Assembly: GCA_900074885.1 (NCBI GenBank)
Contig: FJUW01000042.1
Coordinates: forward strand, 276,015-340,014
Length of the DNA stretch: 64,000 nt
Origin: Rhynchosporium graminicola
Lineage: Eukaryota; Ascomycota; Leotiomycetes; Helotiales; Ploettnerulaceae
Direction of reading: 5' to 3'
Part shown: piece after piece, positions 36,105 through 48,259 of the stretch
Numbering within the stretch: position 1 is the first letter of the stretch
Layout of the letters: the number at the start of each line of letters is the position of its first letter
Notes under the pieces: model-generated
Told to the model about the DNA's origin: nothing
What the model saw: only the letters and a program-made list of their open reading frames with translations
Databases searched by the model: none
Program-made: the position numbers and the translations under genes

Positions 36105-37570
36105 ATGAGCCTTCAGCAGAATCAACGCGGGCGTTGGAACCGAGGCGGCCGACCGTGGAGGGGTACAGGACGCGCTGGACGTGGGGGTGGGACAGGGCTT
36201 GGACGTGGACACCACGAAGGAAATGGTACGCAAGAACTTCATAACTCATGATTTTTTTACGACATGTGTTATCCTCTTTTCAAAACATCTTTAACCGATA
36301 TCTGTTCAATCGCTAATCCTCATTATATATAGGAGCTCTCCCTACACCAACTGCACCACCACAACAACCTCTTGGTCTAGTAGTTGACACGATTGATCTA
36401 CATGCTCTCCTGGTCGAGCTCGATGAACCAGAAATACAGAGTCAATGCTACGTTGCATCCTACAATTGGATAAATGGAAGGGACCCAGTAATCATTGTAC
36501 CTGGTGGGTTGGCTCTCTTTCCGATTCTGCCTTTGTGCTTTGTAACGTCATTGCGCGTTTTGTTTACATTCGCTAACAGGTACACTAATATAGGCTCCCC
36601 ACCGGCATGGACACCCCTCGCAGAAGACAAGAAGCTGAAACCTGATAGCGAAGATGTCTATCGAGACATCAATGCTGCTCGATACCCAAAGTATCCTATG
36701 GAGCCTGCCGTGCGATCTGTGCTTGCTATGTCGCCAGACTTCGAGCTTGCGTCTTTGGATATTGTGGGTTGTGGGTCCACCATCGGAAATCTCCTAACAT
36801 TCGCTGGGAGTCAACCTAGAGCTTTTCGATTCGATGTCAATGTGGTTGGGGGGACCGTGTTTCTCATCCGTCGAGGCAATTCTCCCACAGAGATAATTGA
36901 TGGTCTTCAGGGCTACGGTCATACTTTTCCAGAGAACTACACAACATGGGACGCCGAGGTTCGGAACTCATGTTCACATCAGCGGATCATCCAATACGAT
37001 TTCGGTGGCTTACAAATCCTTATCCGAACTGAAACGGACGGATATCTGAAGCCAGCTACCCCGAAAATGTCGTCAAAGGCCAGCGATACTGAGGCAAATC
37101 GTTCGCTAGAGAACGCACTTGACGAAATAGCCGTCAGTACCCAAAGTCCATCCAATCACGGCAAGCTGGAAATCAAGATGGGAGGTGAGGTAGTGCATCA
37201 GTCGTCGATATTCGATATCAAAACCCGCGCTGGGTACAAGCCATACAATATGGAAGAGATACTCCCTCGTTTGTGGACAAACCAAACCTCAAAATTCCTA
37301 CTTGCCTACCACGAATTTGGCTTGTTCGATAAGCCTAGAGTTACTTCAGTCGCCGAGGATATCCTCAAATGGCAGAAAGCTAATTCATCCCTCTTGGCTC
37401 GATTTCACGCTCTCTTGAAAAGAATCGTCGATGTGGTCACTGACACAAAGCATACCGAATTTGAAATAAGCTGGGATGGGCAAGGTCCTTTGTGTATCAC
37501 GAAGCAGATTGGCGAGGGCAGAACTGCTCTTCCATCCGACCTTGTGAATTTGTGGGACATCAATGAGTAG
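36105..37570 (+). CDS. Conserved fungal protein with RGG-rich N terminus
   Basis: I join three exons: 36105-36225, 36333-36503 and 36594-37570, 422 residues. The first 40 residues are Gly/Arg-rich (GRAGRGGGTGLGRG), like RGG boxes that bind RNA. The rest contains conserved-looking blocks: YVASYNWINGRDPVIIVPGS, the SPPAWTPL block, AARYPKYPMEPAVRSVL, DIVGCGSTIGNLLTF, GYGHTFPENYTTWD and QYDFGGLQILIRTETDGYL. I recognise this as a widespread ascomycete family. As I recall, automated pipelines sometimes call it geranylgeranyl pyrophosphate synthetase, but there is no DDxxD prenyltransferase motif, so that name is unsupported. It is divergent from the helicase-AAA gene, which together with the RGG box suggests, but does not show, an RNA-related role. 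Confidence 0.85.
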
Positions 37571-38266
37571 GATCTAGCCTTTCAGATGGGATCTCTCGAG
37601 TGTTCAGAATGAGTACCCTTGAGTTTGTACCTAATAAATACTAAAAATAACTCTTGTTCCGTGGCACGGCGTATGAAAAGTTCGCCGCAGCCTATACAAC
37701 GGCTGGTAAATGAACCTCGCCTCGCTTACACGGGCCCACGCTTTGACGAAAATTTGTTTGCAATCGAGATTGCTTCACTCTGAGTTCCCCGGATCCGTGG
37801 TATTTTTCGGTTAGGTTTTCGACTCGAGTAATTCTACCGCTGCCTTCAGCCTCAATCTGCCAATCTAATTAGACAACAAGAGCCTATTTTTACGACCACG
37901 TAAACGAGTTGCAATTTAAGCCCACGATCAATTCGTTTAACCATATGTAGGGCCAAGCTCCCTCGGATTCCCATGCATGCCGAACGGCACTTTACAAGTC
38001 GTCCGACAAGAAGTTCAACTCCCATTGGGCTCCGGAACATTGCCCCCTGGCGGATCATTGCTATTTTGAGAATCTCAGATAACCTCAACGTTGATTCTCA
38101 ACTTCAAGGGAGATCAGAGTAATACACAGAATCTGTGATCTCTGCGCGGGCCACTCGGGAGCGAGAAGTCTAGACCTTACCACCGTAAAGCTCCATAACG
38201 CACCGCTATGCACATCTCTCATATTAAAGTCTTCCCATATGAACATCCAAAAAGTCTCGTGAGACC

Positions 38267-38614
38267 ATGTCTAATAATACTTTTGAGACGGAGGCTTTGG
38301 AGCTACCATCACTCTCTGAGTTCAACGCTATGTTCTCTTGCTCCGATGTCAGAATTAAGCTTTGCTCGGGTAGAGGACCGTATCTGGTGACACTGGATGT
38401 GTTCTTCACGGCATCTGGACCATATTCGGAAGCACAACAAGATTTGCCCTGCTCGATGATAGCTTCTAGCCTCGTATTTCTGTTTAGGCTGGTATATAAA
38501 ATGGCACCTGGCCAAGCTGCCCAAATTGCTGCGGGGCAAGATTCTCTACTCATTTCCACACCATCAACATCCCATCCCAGCCACCAGTTCACCTATCTAT
38601 CTATCAGCAGATAA
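38267..38614 (+). CDS. Small ORF with a BTB-like start (doubtful)
   Basis: This is an ATG-started frame of 115 residues. Its first 60 residues (LPSLSEFNAMFSCSDVRIKL, then TASGPYSEAQQ) resemble the first strand of a BTB/POZ domain, where a D-V-x-I-x-x motif precedes the protein core. The second half is not BTB-like. The frame overlaps the likely core promoter of the next gene. It could be a truncated relic or chance. Confidence 0.2.
   Translation: MSNNTFETEALELPSLSEFNAMFSCSDVRIKLCSGRGPYLVTLDVFFTASGPYSEAQQDLPCSMIASSLVFLFRLVYKMAPGQAAQIAAGQDSLLISTPSTSHPSHQFTYLSISR
38493..38500 (+). promoter_or_regulatory. TATA-like box for the DUF4360 gene
   Basis: TATATAAA lies about 250 bases before the start codon of the DUF4360 gene. 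This would imply a 5' leader of roughly 220 bases. The spacing is plausible but transcription start is not visible from sequence. Confidence 0.4.
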
Positions 38615-38749
38615 CTATATTGAGAAGGTATATAGACGTCGACAAGGAGCTCTTCAATTTCATATACCACATCTCAACATCATCTCCAGCGTTCGTAACA
38701 TCAGACCAAGGACTTCCATTTTCAAGATTTGATTGATCGATAAACGAAC

Positions 38750-39486
38750 ATGCTCAATTCACTCTTCACTCTCGTGTTTGCTGCTGCAGCGCTTGCTTCC
38801 CCTCTGGACTCTAGTGAAACCAATACTGGCTCTGTGGCTCCCCCAACCTCCGTCACTATCAAGAACATAGTGTACGGAGGGACAGGATGTCCGCAAGGCA
38901 CAGTCGGATCTTTCATCTCCCCCGATAGAACGACGTAAAAGGCCTAAAATTCCCCATGTGACTTCCCAATAACTGACTTTCTTCAGCTTCACACTCATTT
39001 TTGACAGATTCGTGGCCTCCCTCGGTCCAGGGGTCCCGGTCACCGAGAATCGCAAGAACTGTCAATTGAACCTCGAGCTTCAGTATCCCGGTGGTTTCCA
39101 GTACAGTATCTCCAGCACCATGTATCGCGGGTACGTGGATGTTGAAAAGGGAGTGACTGGTCGTCAACAAGCTACCTACTACTTTTCAGGCCGTAAGTCC
39201 ACTCTGAGCACATCTCCGGTTATCCATCTCTTACATAGTATTAGAATCCAATCAGATTAGCTCTGGTACAAACTTCGTTGGCCCAAGAGCAGGCGACTAT
39301 GCTACTACTGATACCATGCCTCTCACTTCCACCATCTGGTCACCATGCGGAGTCACCACAGCTCTGAATGTCAATTCTCAAGTTCGCTTGACGTCAACCG
39401 TCAGCGGCGCAAGCGGTGTCATCACCGACGACTCCATTGATGGGAAGATTGAATTCCAGGTCGGTGTTCAGTGGCAGGCGTGTTGA
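38750..39486 (+). CDS. Secreted DUF4360 protein
   Basis: I join three exons: 38750-38934, 38987-39192 and 39245-39486, 210 residues. It starts with a signal peptide (MLNSLFTLVFAAAALASP). The mature protein has the DUF4360 (Pfam PF14273) pattern: YGGTGCPQGTVGSFISPDRT, PGVPVTENRKNCQLNLELQY, then ATYYFSG, TIWSPCGVTTALNVNSQVRL and a C-terminal GVQWQAC. The spaced cysteines fit disulfides in an extracellular protein. The family is common and expanded in filamentous fungi, and I know of no established activity. The first intron splits a Thr codon and its removal rebuilds DRTTFTLIFD, a strong check on the model. Confidence 0.92.
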
Positions 39487-40897
39487 TTATCGAGTTGATC
39501 TCGAAATTGTGGAAGGAGTGACGGGGGCCCAGTGACTTTATTCTTCACTAAGATATGGAGGCTTGAGGCCAAGGGATATGAACGGCGACGCTCCGATTTT
39601 TGCATATCAGTTTGACGATAGGTTGGAGCTGTTTGTGAATAGTTAGTACCACTTTCGGTAGTATGAATACCAAAACTTGATGCGAATAATATTGTCTCGG
39701 GCCGTGACTATGATATTGAGCTTGCATCACTGCCACACTTTCCAGAAGTGCAACGTGCACGTCTACAACGCCCTTCACCAACTGAAACCACCATTTTCAA
39801 GGTTGATTGAGAATACGTAAAGCGGGAATCTCATAAGAGGCCAGCCACCTTTGTGCCCGGTCGATATCAAACTTGTATCGATTGGTCACCCGCAATGCAT
39901 ACATACAGAATGGCACAAAGACCATAAGTACTTCCAAAGTTCTTTCAAGTCTATCTTGAACATGTGAATGTGCGCGCGGATATTCCCCGGAATACCTCAA
40001 GTCGTGATGACAGTTAACTACGTCAGAGTAATGATTGAGTTGAGGTGCCTGACTCAACTCAACCCTACTGAATCACAGTCGACGCAGAGTCGCTCAGTTA
40101 TATTGGTTACGCTGAATATGGCCTAGAACGGGCATGGGCCTTGGTAATGACCGCTATCAAACCTCTTAACATGTGAATCATGCAAAAAGAAACTTATCTA
40201 AACAAGAATATATCAATCTCTGATGTTCAACCACCCAACTCAATAAGCCAAGCTTTCACATTCTCGCAATTGCACATAAGTTACCAACGGATGAAGCGAT
40301 ACAGCTCTCCAAGATAATATAAAACGCACTCAATTAGTGATCGCACAAGAAGATATTTCAGATATGCCAAAGAGTACTTTATTCATGGTCAACGCAGGCG
40401 ATATGAAAACCAATTCAAAGACTAGCGGCTCGAAAATAGGCCAGAGTAAGAAAAACAACGAATCAGAGAATGGAAATGACAATGACAAGCTCGATACCAC
40501 AGACTGTACATACGAAGACTTCAAGAAAGTGCAATAGGTATTTGAAGCGCCACCTACAACAAAGTGAAGCGAGCTGTTTTAATCTGGAAGTATATGTAGT
40601 ATGGTGGGGTATACTTTCGGCAATGTGGATATGATGTAAGACTGAGAACACAGGTCTCACACTAAGATTAGCCATCGGCGAGGTTTTGATATTCTGAACT
40701 ATCTGATTCTCAATGGCTGGTATGCCGTGTTGGTGACCGTATGCCGCGAAATGTTTAACGTTACCTCATTCCGGAAAACTCCAGAGCTATCTTTACGCAT
40801 AGTCAAAGACCGGGTGACAAAAAATAGGCTGGAGGGTGGTCGAAAGTGGCTCCCGAGGAGAGCGGACTGCCCATTTCATTTTCCACCCAAAGGCCGA
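39487..40897. other. Convergent intergenic region
   Basis: It lies between the DUF4360 gene and the TIM-barrel gene. A 57-codon ATG frame at 40364-40537 is rich in Asn, Lys, Asp and Ser and matches nothing I know. No repeats stand out. Confidence 0.4.
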
Positions 40898-42989
40898 TCA
40901 TAACGATCTCTGAGTATAGAAACGAGTATGATCAAGATTGAGGACGAGCACACCAACTTCAAGTGCCTTCAAACCTGTCTTGGTCAACATCCTTCCACTC
41001 ACAGACCATCCTGAGCTTCCATAGAGCACTTCGTCGATAGAAGCTACACTTGATGGTAGCATAATAGTCACTGACGATGAGGAGTCTGAGTGCTCCTTTG
41101 AAGCGATACCCACCATCATTTTGCCGTCAACAATCCAGGCACTTGCATCGACCAATGATTCCCCAGAAACGGGTAAACCCTTAATCGCATGCGTCCCAAA
41201 CAAAAAATGTATGCCCGTCTTACTCTGGAAGACCTTTCCAAACTCGCCACTGCCGACGTTCACTTCTGTTGTACTTGGGTATAACCAATAGGTCAAACCC
41301 TTCGCGTTGTGGTTGATCGAGAGCATCATCATATTTTCCACCTCTGCCGCACTCGGGATACGCGGCCAATAATCCTGCTTTCCGAAAGTCTGGATGACAG
41401 CCCAAGTCGGCTTAATCCTCTCTCCTTGAAGGTTGTTTTGGTAGGTCTGGATGTCATCAAGTCGGGTAGAGACATCCGTAAGCTCGCCGACGCAGTTGTC
41501 ACACCCGCAGTCTCCATATGTGAGATTACATGGTGTGTTCCAAGGGATTGACCAGGTTGCATTAATCCCCACGGGATAGGCATCCTCGAGTATAATATCG
41601 GCTCCGGAACTGTATTCTTCGTAGTAGAAGTTCTGGCAATTGAGAACCAGGGAAACTGGATGATAGGGGTCAAGTTCACGCAGCTGATCGTAAGCGATTT
41701 TGGTCGAGTTCAATGCATATGACCATCCATCAGGTTCATCCGCTAACGGAACTCTTGGTCAGATCCATAAAATTTGCACGTGAAAAAAGAAGTCATACCA
41801 GTGTACCACATTAGAAGTGTTGTGCGATTTTTCCAAAGATCCACCTGGTCATGGAGTCTAGTCGTGTTTTGGAACGCGAATCTCAGCTCATAGGAGTTAA
41901 ACAGATTCAGCTCGTCCATTCGATCCCAGTATTGGTTGAGCTCATCAATAGGGTACGATTGGTCTGGTAATCCTCCATCAGGAACGATGCTGATGGTATT
42001 GAAGCCCTGAGGGGGTTATTTAGCAATCTCCTGAAAAAGGGGGTGTCGAGAAAGAAGCAAGAAATGACACGATTTCTCACAAGACATTAAGAAAGTAGAC
42101 TTTAGGCTCCTGCAATACCTACTTGAGATGCATAATTGTCGAGGTTTGCGAAGCTGGTTTTCGAAGGAGTCACATGGCCTCCATCGGCGTAACCACCGTT
42201 GGGGAAAATTCCGTACCTACGCAATGATAATCAGCAATCATTCATGCAAATATATCTCGTTAAGATCACAGAACAGTAAGCAGCAAGGAAAAGAAGATGC
42301 GCTCTTCATCACTCACCATCCCTTCCAGTCATTCTTCGCATTTTGGACGTAAAGTCCTCCGAACAGATTATCTATCCTAACCGCGCTTCCGTACAAACGC
42401 GATGGTAGAACGTAAAGGCTTGTCGAAGCGGAGTATGTTTGGAGCCCGTCGGGAGACGTCCCAGAAATTGAAATTGCATATGGTTGTAGCCGCGGTGCGA
42501 AGGACGAAAGTGGAAAATCGATAATGTTACCAGTCGAGTTGACAGCATCTGAGTTCGAGGCCAGTACAGCACCTGATTCAGTGTTGTGTATTTCGTACTT
42601 GAGAGTTACAAACGGCCCAGAAGGGTTGCCTGATTTGTCATATGTGGTGTTTTCATATTTTTGTCCAAACGCATTTGAAATCGAGGCGTCTACGATAAAG
42701 GACCCCACTTTGTCGCTTTCTAAGAATATGGAGTATCGAGGTTGAATCTTGAGATACAGCAGGGGCACATTCTGGGATGGCGCAAATTGAAACTGTCCTC
42801 CAGGATTCAAGGCATTATTGCTTGAGAATATGAGAACCATGTGACATAAGGATTGTTAAGTTCTGCTCACCTGCTCTTATACGGTTTCCCACACCATGTT
42901 GGCACATCTGCCGGTGCATTGAAAGCATGTATTGGTTTCAATAGTGAAATAGCGAAAAGGATCAGTATCCATGATTTCGAGGCCATCAT
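40898..42989 (-). CDS. Secreted TIM-barrel glycosidase-like protein
   Basis: I join five exons: complement of 40898-41742, 41799-42006, 42123-42216, 42317-42820 and 42871-42989, 589 residues. The N terminus is a signal peptide (ASKSWILILFAISLLKPIHA). An N-terminal beta domain (about 40-200) is followed by a barrel-like region with strand and loop motifs: GIFPNGGYADGG, GFNTISIVPDGGLPDQSYP, WYTADEPDGWSY, ADIILEDAYPVG and GLTYWLYPSTTEVN. This layout resembles glycoside hydrolases of the GH2/GH5-like clan. The acid in the TADEPDG loop is a catalytic candidate. I cannot name the CAZy family or the substrate. The C-terminal 100 residues look like a beta-sandwich. Confidence 0.82.
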
Positions 42990-44837
42990 ATCAAGATCGT
43001 GTAGATTCAGTTCAATTGAACGCCACACGAGTGGAGGGTAAGTCCCGAGGTACCATTGAGCGAGCGATATTTATTAGCTCGTATCTGGCATAATTGTACG
43101 TAGTAGTTTTGTACTCGTATGAAGGGGCTGTTTGCAGATCACTGCCCTCCTGTATACCTACTATACCTAGGTATCACAAGTATAGGTAGATCTCCTTATC
43201 CAGTAGAAATTATTGGCTATATGGGAATTTCTTGGCTGATTTTGAGTTTAATTACAATATTCAATCTTAAAGTAACCAATAGGATACAGGCTTTACTAAA
43301 ACTAGGTGGTATACTTAGTAACACGGTTTTGCAAATTTACAAGTACCAGAATGGCGACAGACCAGTCCATTCACGGCCTTCCCCTCACTTGCCATTCTGG
43401 AAATTTGACGACTTGACCATATCAGCAGTCACGTGTAAGAATCTGACGCTAAATTTCACGTGACCATTTGATGAACGCCGATGTCATCGCATATAATGAG
43501 TCCTTACTGCCTCGCTCAGAAATACTGTCTCTTCACCGCTTATGCCTCCTTCTCTGCCTTGATCTGGTCCCTCGGTTGAATGTAGCCCGGTCGGCGCGTA
43601 CGGCAGCAATCGATCTTCGCGCTCTACCGATCCTCCGTACAAAATGTTAAGATCTCTTTCACGTCGTGAAACCATCTCATGAGAACTGAACTTCTACAAG
43701 ACATAGCAATGAGACAGAACTTGGGACTTGGAGTGTAATGGCTTAACAGACTGGGAAAAATCATTCCAGATCCGGGCTTGTGTTGAGACAAACTTGCCGC
43801 TTCCGGGCCAAGATATCGAATTCGGAGGCTGGATTTTTCATATTTCCAATATTTTAGCAACTGGACAAAAACGCACATGTTCACAGCAGCAAATGCCGAA
43901 ATGGATGCCGTTGGCCTTATGCGCAGTACGTGCAACTTCCATTCAGTATCTAGCCGCTAGCACGTTGACATGTGATGTCAAAGCTTTCCTGAAAGTTCAT
44001 CTACTAAGGAAATAAATTGTTCTTTTTATAATTCACTCATACATCACTACAACAATTTATGCTTGCGATCTTAATTTCACGAATGAATTAAACTTGGGCC
44101 AGCCGACACAAACAATGTTCACCCAAAGACGATAAGAGCACTACTTGCTTGATGATCCATCTGGATCGAGGTAGACATTGTTTGATTAAGCTATGGGTAG
44201 GTTACTATGCCATTGAATACCGAAAATTATCTGTCCGAAGCAACCTTGACAGCTTTGGAAAACTGGCTCCAGATATTATCCAGAGCTCGACTATAAAGGT
44301 TACAGCTCAAATCACCGCAAGAGCGGCATTGGTTTCTGTCTGCCGGATCTACCTTGACAAAAACGAGTGTAAGATCTTCAATTACTGGAAGTACTGTGAA
44401 TGGTCTGATCAGATGTGACCAGGTAGGCGTGATAGTTGTGAATGACGATCTCCTACGGAAGATGATGAGGTGACAAGTGTGGAGCAGACTGAGGCAAAGC
44501 GAAGCTCCCGGTCTGGGGAATATTGGGTCCTACGGTTGCTGCTGTCGGTTCTATTAATTTTTTGTTTCTGGTTAAATTTTTTTGCTCATGATACAGTTAC
44601 ATCGCGCGAAGTCGTGAGTTGTGGTGCAACTTCAATTATCTTGGCTGCAAGTATTGCCTATCAACAATGTGTCCGGCGAATTCCAATAGATAACCCCCAC
44701 AACCACTCTAAGTGTCAGCATCAGGACATAGTTGGCTGCATTCCCAGAAATTATACCATTGGTAAATCTCGCAGCCCGCTTTACGTCCTCTTAAGCTTTT
44801 TGAGCTGGACATATCCCCAAATGTCAGCATTTTGAAT
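42990..44837. other. Divergent intergenic region, partly AT-rich
   Basis: It is upstream of both the TIM-barrel gene and the broken glycosyltransferase. Several open frames of 60-120 codons occur but none has a recognisable motif. The base composition around 43190-43340 is AT-rich. Confidence 0.4.
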
Positions 44838-45904
44838 ATGGCGAAGCTGCCACAGGCTAGATACAGACCTTTGGGAAGTCCAAATCGCCTTCTAACACTA
44901 GGATTCATCACACTCGTTTCGATAATCATATGCTGGTTGGCCGCAGGACACAAGCTTGATTTAAGCAACATTTACTTGGGGGCTGAAGAAGACGCCGACA
45001 AGCTTGCGTTCGCAACAATCTTGCTACCACGGTCAGGCAATTCAAGCGGCTCCCAAGACGTCGATCATTATTTCACCAGCACGCGTATGCTCAACTGTCA
45101 GCTCAACCACAGCAAGAAGGCTCGTTCGCAAAGGTGGATCCCCTTCCTTGTTGTCGTGCTGCCCAACATCGTTCCATGGAAGCGGAAGATACTTGAAAGA
45201 GAAGGCGTAACAGTAATGATCGCCGAAAGTATTTCACTTGGCACAGACTGGATCGTGCCCCTGAACGAGCGATGAAGAGACGTGATGTTGAGATTGCGAC
45301 TCTTCGAGTTGATTGATTATGACAAGATATCTTTCCTAGATGCCGATACTTACCTTCTGAAACCCATGGACAAGACATTCAGTGACCCATCCACGATGCC
45401 GACCAAGACAGGAAGTATCGTGGAAGAACTGCGACCTGACGAAGCTCCTCTTCCAAAAAGAGTACCTCTTGGCTACGCTCCCACAGATAATGCACACGTC
45501 ACATCCCTGGCCGCCTCATCCATGGCCTCGCTTCAATGCAGGTTTCTTCCTCTTCCAGCCGTCCGCGACACCTTTGCGACTGCTACATTTTTCTTCTCAC
45601 GCTCAGAGATCGCTTCGATAGCACATATCCCGAGCAGAATCTACTGAATCACGCTCATCGGAACTGGGGTAATATACCGTGGGCACACTTGAGGGTCGGA
45701 TGGAATGTCAATCTTCCAAATATGAACGATACTAGAAGGGGAGTGAAGAGCGTACATGAGAAACTTTGGGAAGACGGCGACCAATTGGAACCTTTTTCTG
45801 ACGAGTTGAGGATGATCTGGAAGCAGACAAAGGCTGAGAAGGAAGGTTTCTACGATGTTATGGGTCACAGGCTTGGTTGGCTAGATTTGGGACCAATCTC
45901 TTGA
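44838..45904 (+). pseudogene. Broken family-8 glycosyltransferase (glycogenin-like), type II membrane protein
   Basis: The frame begins with an ATG, a short basic tail and one membrane anchor (LGFITLVSIIICWLAAG), the layout of a Golgi type II enzyme. GT8 blocks follow: FTSTRMLNCQLNHS, LEREGVTVMIAE, YDKISFLDADTYLLKP with the metal-binding DAD, PRFNAGFFLFQPS, YPEQNLLNHAHR and WNVN. The frame is interrupted by an in-frame TGA at 45273-45275, where the same frame stays coding on both sides. Two frame changes follow, near 45521-45526 and near 45565, after which the third frame runs to 45904. No intron with usable splice sites explains these. As it stands the gene cannot make a full enzyme, unless these are sequencing errors. 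Confidence 0.8.
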
Positions 45905-48259
45905 CGAGTTATTTTCTGCTGAGTGATATGTGGCTCGAAAAAAAGATTCTTCAATAAAGTTGTTTTGCTTGACCGGGCCTTCTGCCGGTTGTAACACTCC
46001 CCTCCCATGTAGCTATCGTTCCTCAAAATGGTGGTCAAGATGAAATTTTGCGGAAGTGAACATCCTGATCCCTGCGTGACCCAAAAATGCTTGCAAAGGC
46101 AACCCTACTGGCCCATTATATTCACAAACCGGAGTCAATACACTGACCTTTCCTCCGAATCTTGTTTCTGACCTTTGACAGGATGATACTCGAACAATAA
46201 ATTTCTGTACAATGCCTTGCGGATCCCGTTTTACGACGTATATCTGCTGGCTTAGCCTCACTTGTCTGGATATCTACAGCAGACGAAAGACCGATTCTCG
46301 GGTATCAAATCAAGGGATGAGCAAAATGCCGGCTCGGCTAATTCTCGCTTACTGTGTTTACCGAATAGCAGCCCGTTTCTGTTACTCAAATCAGAAGACA
46401 TTGACTGCCACAACCAAGCAGATCGGCATGTTGTGAGTCTCCTAAGCATCTTAGAATTTTGAAAATGTAGTCATTGCTTGTCTTGATACTCGTTGTGAGG
46501 CCTTCTCACAAAGTCATCGCAGCATACAGTACAATCGTACTTTATGTAAAAGCAACACGTCTACTCGTAGTCGTGAAGCATTCTCAGACTCGCAAATACA
46601 GCATAAGACACATTCTAAGCGCCTTGAAGAATCTGAGTCTCGTTATCGATCGCCAGTTTTAAGAACAATGCATGACCGCGAACGTCACATGACCTGTTTC
46701 GAAGCAGCCGATTTCTGTTTCATTTCCAGCCGATGCGAAGTCTCGCCCCAAGTCATTGGTCCTTTGGTTATCGTGATTCTAGACTATTATTACCAAAATG
46801 CTTGTCTAACTTTGATATGTCATCATCATTCACGTCGTTTACTGCGACATCAACAGCCATTTCACCTGCTCAGCCCGGCATAACAGTGTCTCGTCTCAAG
46901 TCACCTCGCAAAGACATCATCAAAATTGCGAGGACGATTCGAAGCCTTTAAAATTCATTTCATAATCTGGATTCCGCGTGGTTCATCGTAAACTTATGGA
47001 TGTAAGATAAGCAGAGGAGCATGAGCTTGTTGATCAGAGAAGAAGCTCTAGCTTTAACTAACTACACCCGCACTAGTCTTAGTTCCACCTTCCTACTACT
47101 TAGGGCCTCACATGACTGAGCTAAGTGTCCAAACACCTTCTCTTACTGACTAAATCTCTTAACTCTTAGATGCCCTATCTGATTTCTAAACCTCCACTCG
47201 TTATTGATCACTTCTCCAAGGAAGTTCTTGGTATCTTAATCTTAAGAGCCTAATGGGCTTTACCTCCACTCTTACTTCCCACTCAAATCTATAATTCCTT
47301 GCGCCGGGGTAAGATAAGAACATGATCTGGTAATACAGCAAAATTGAGGGGAGTCACGGGACTGAATGGCGTAACGTGGATGACTTTTTAAGCGAATAAC
47401 TAATTCGGAGAACGAAGAAACCGCCAAAATTTTAGGCAAAGTTGAATCCTGACTTAATTAAAATGGCTTAAGTATATATTTAGTGGTATAGAGGATATGA
47501 CTACGACCAGATTTCGAATAGGATCTCAGGCTGAATCTTACACTTTTAGGCCGCATCTCAGATCCTGATTTCAAGGCTTAAATCCTGACCGGATTTGAAG
47601 TGTAGAAGGTAAGCCTTGAAATCAGGATCTGAGATGCGGCCTAAAAGTGTAAGCCTAGGCTTGTGGAAATAATGTTCTGGTTTCTTCAGGAGCTGTCGAG
47701 GCCTGAAGGCGAGCAGCTAGCTTGTCTCATGCGAAACCGATTGTAATATGATTTGATATCAATTCAAAATCGGATCAAATGGTTGACCAAATAATTCTCG
47801 ACTACCTGTTATTAGTAGCCAGATAAATAGAGGAGAAAGAAGTGATTGATTAATGAAGAAGACCTGGATCTGGATGGATACATCTGCACTAGTCTCAGTT
47901 GCACTCATGGAGTTGTGGAGGGTGCGTTGAGCTCCACGCAACAGGAACCATATCGAAAACGCGACCCTGGGATCCCTACCGATGTGTCTCGGCGACAGAA
48001 ATCTCATACCATAGTGAAGCAACAGTGGGAATCATGTCGGATATCGACCTGATCCAGAATAAGCTCAACTACCGGTTTGATTTGGCTTGGCAAGATGATC
48101 TCACCGTCCGATATTGCAGACATGATGACAACGTTACCAAATGTCTGAAGGACATAATCTGGTAATATAAGAACTGTGAAGCCTTCTTTATGAGATCCAC
48201 TATTCTAAGCAATCACTAAACAATTAACACTATCAATTTTTAATTCTCTTAGACCAAAA
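45905..48259. other. Gene-free region around the inverted repeat
   Basis: No gene is visible. From about 46950 to 47760 even short open frames are scarce, which suggests AT-rich, relic-like DNA. It contains the 44-nt inverted repeat listed separately. The last few hundred bases are the cutinase promoter. Confidence 0.5.
47537..47653. repeat. Perfect 44-nt inverted repeat with 29-nt spacer
   Basis: Positions 47537-47580 and 47610-47653 are exact reverse complements. The left arm begins CTTACACTTTTAGGCCGCAT and the right arm ends with its complement. The spacer contains a smaller hairpin (AAATCC, TGACC loop, GGATTT). If transcribed, this would fold into a very stable hairpin of at least 44 base pairs. 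No target-site duplication is visible next to the arms. It could be a transposon remnant, a small-RNA precursor or a transcription boundary. Confidence 0.95.

Larger units (their letters stand above)
37571..38749. other. Intergenic region upstream of the DUF4360 gene
   Basis: It contains a short BTB-like open frame and a TATA-like element, both listed separately. I see nothing else of note between 37600 and 38260. Confidence 0.45.

Noticed and set aside
36105..37570. Annotation as geranylgeranyl pyrophosphate synthetase.
   Set aside because: There is no DDxxD aspartate-rich motif and the helices typical of prenyl synthases are absent.
45273..45275. TGA in the glycosyltransferase read as selenocysteine or programmed readthrough.
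   Set aside because: Fungi of this type are not known to use selenocysteine, and two further frame changes in the same gene point to decay.
47537..47653. Calling the inverted repeat a MITE.
   Set aside because: No target-site duplication flanks it and only one copy is in the window, so the class cannot be named from this sequence.
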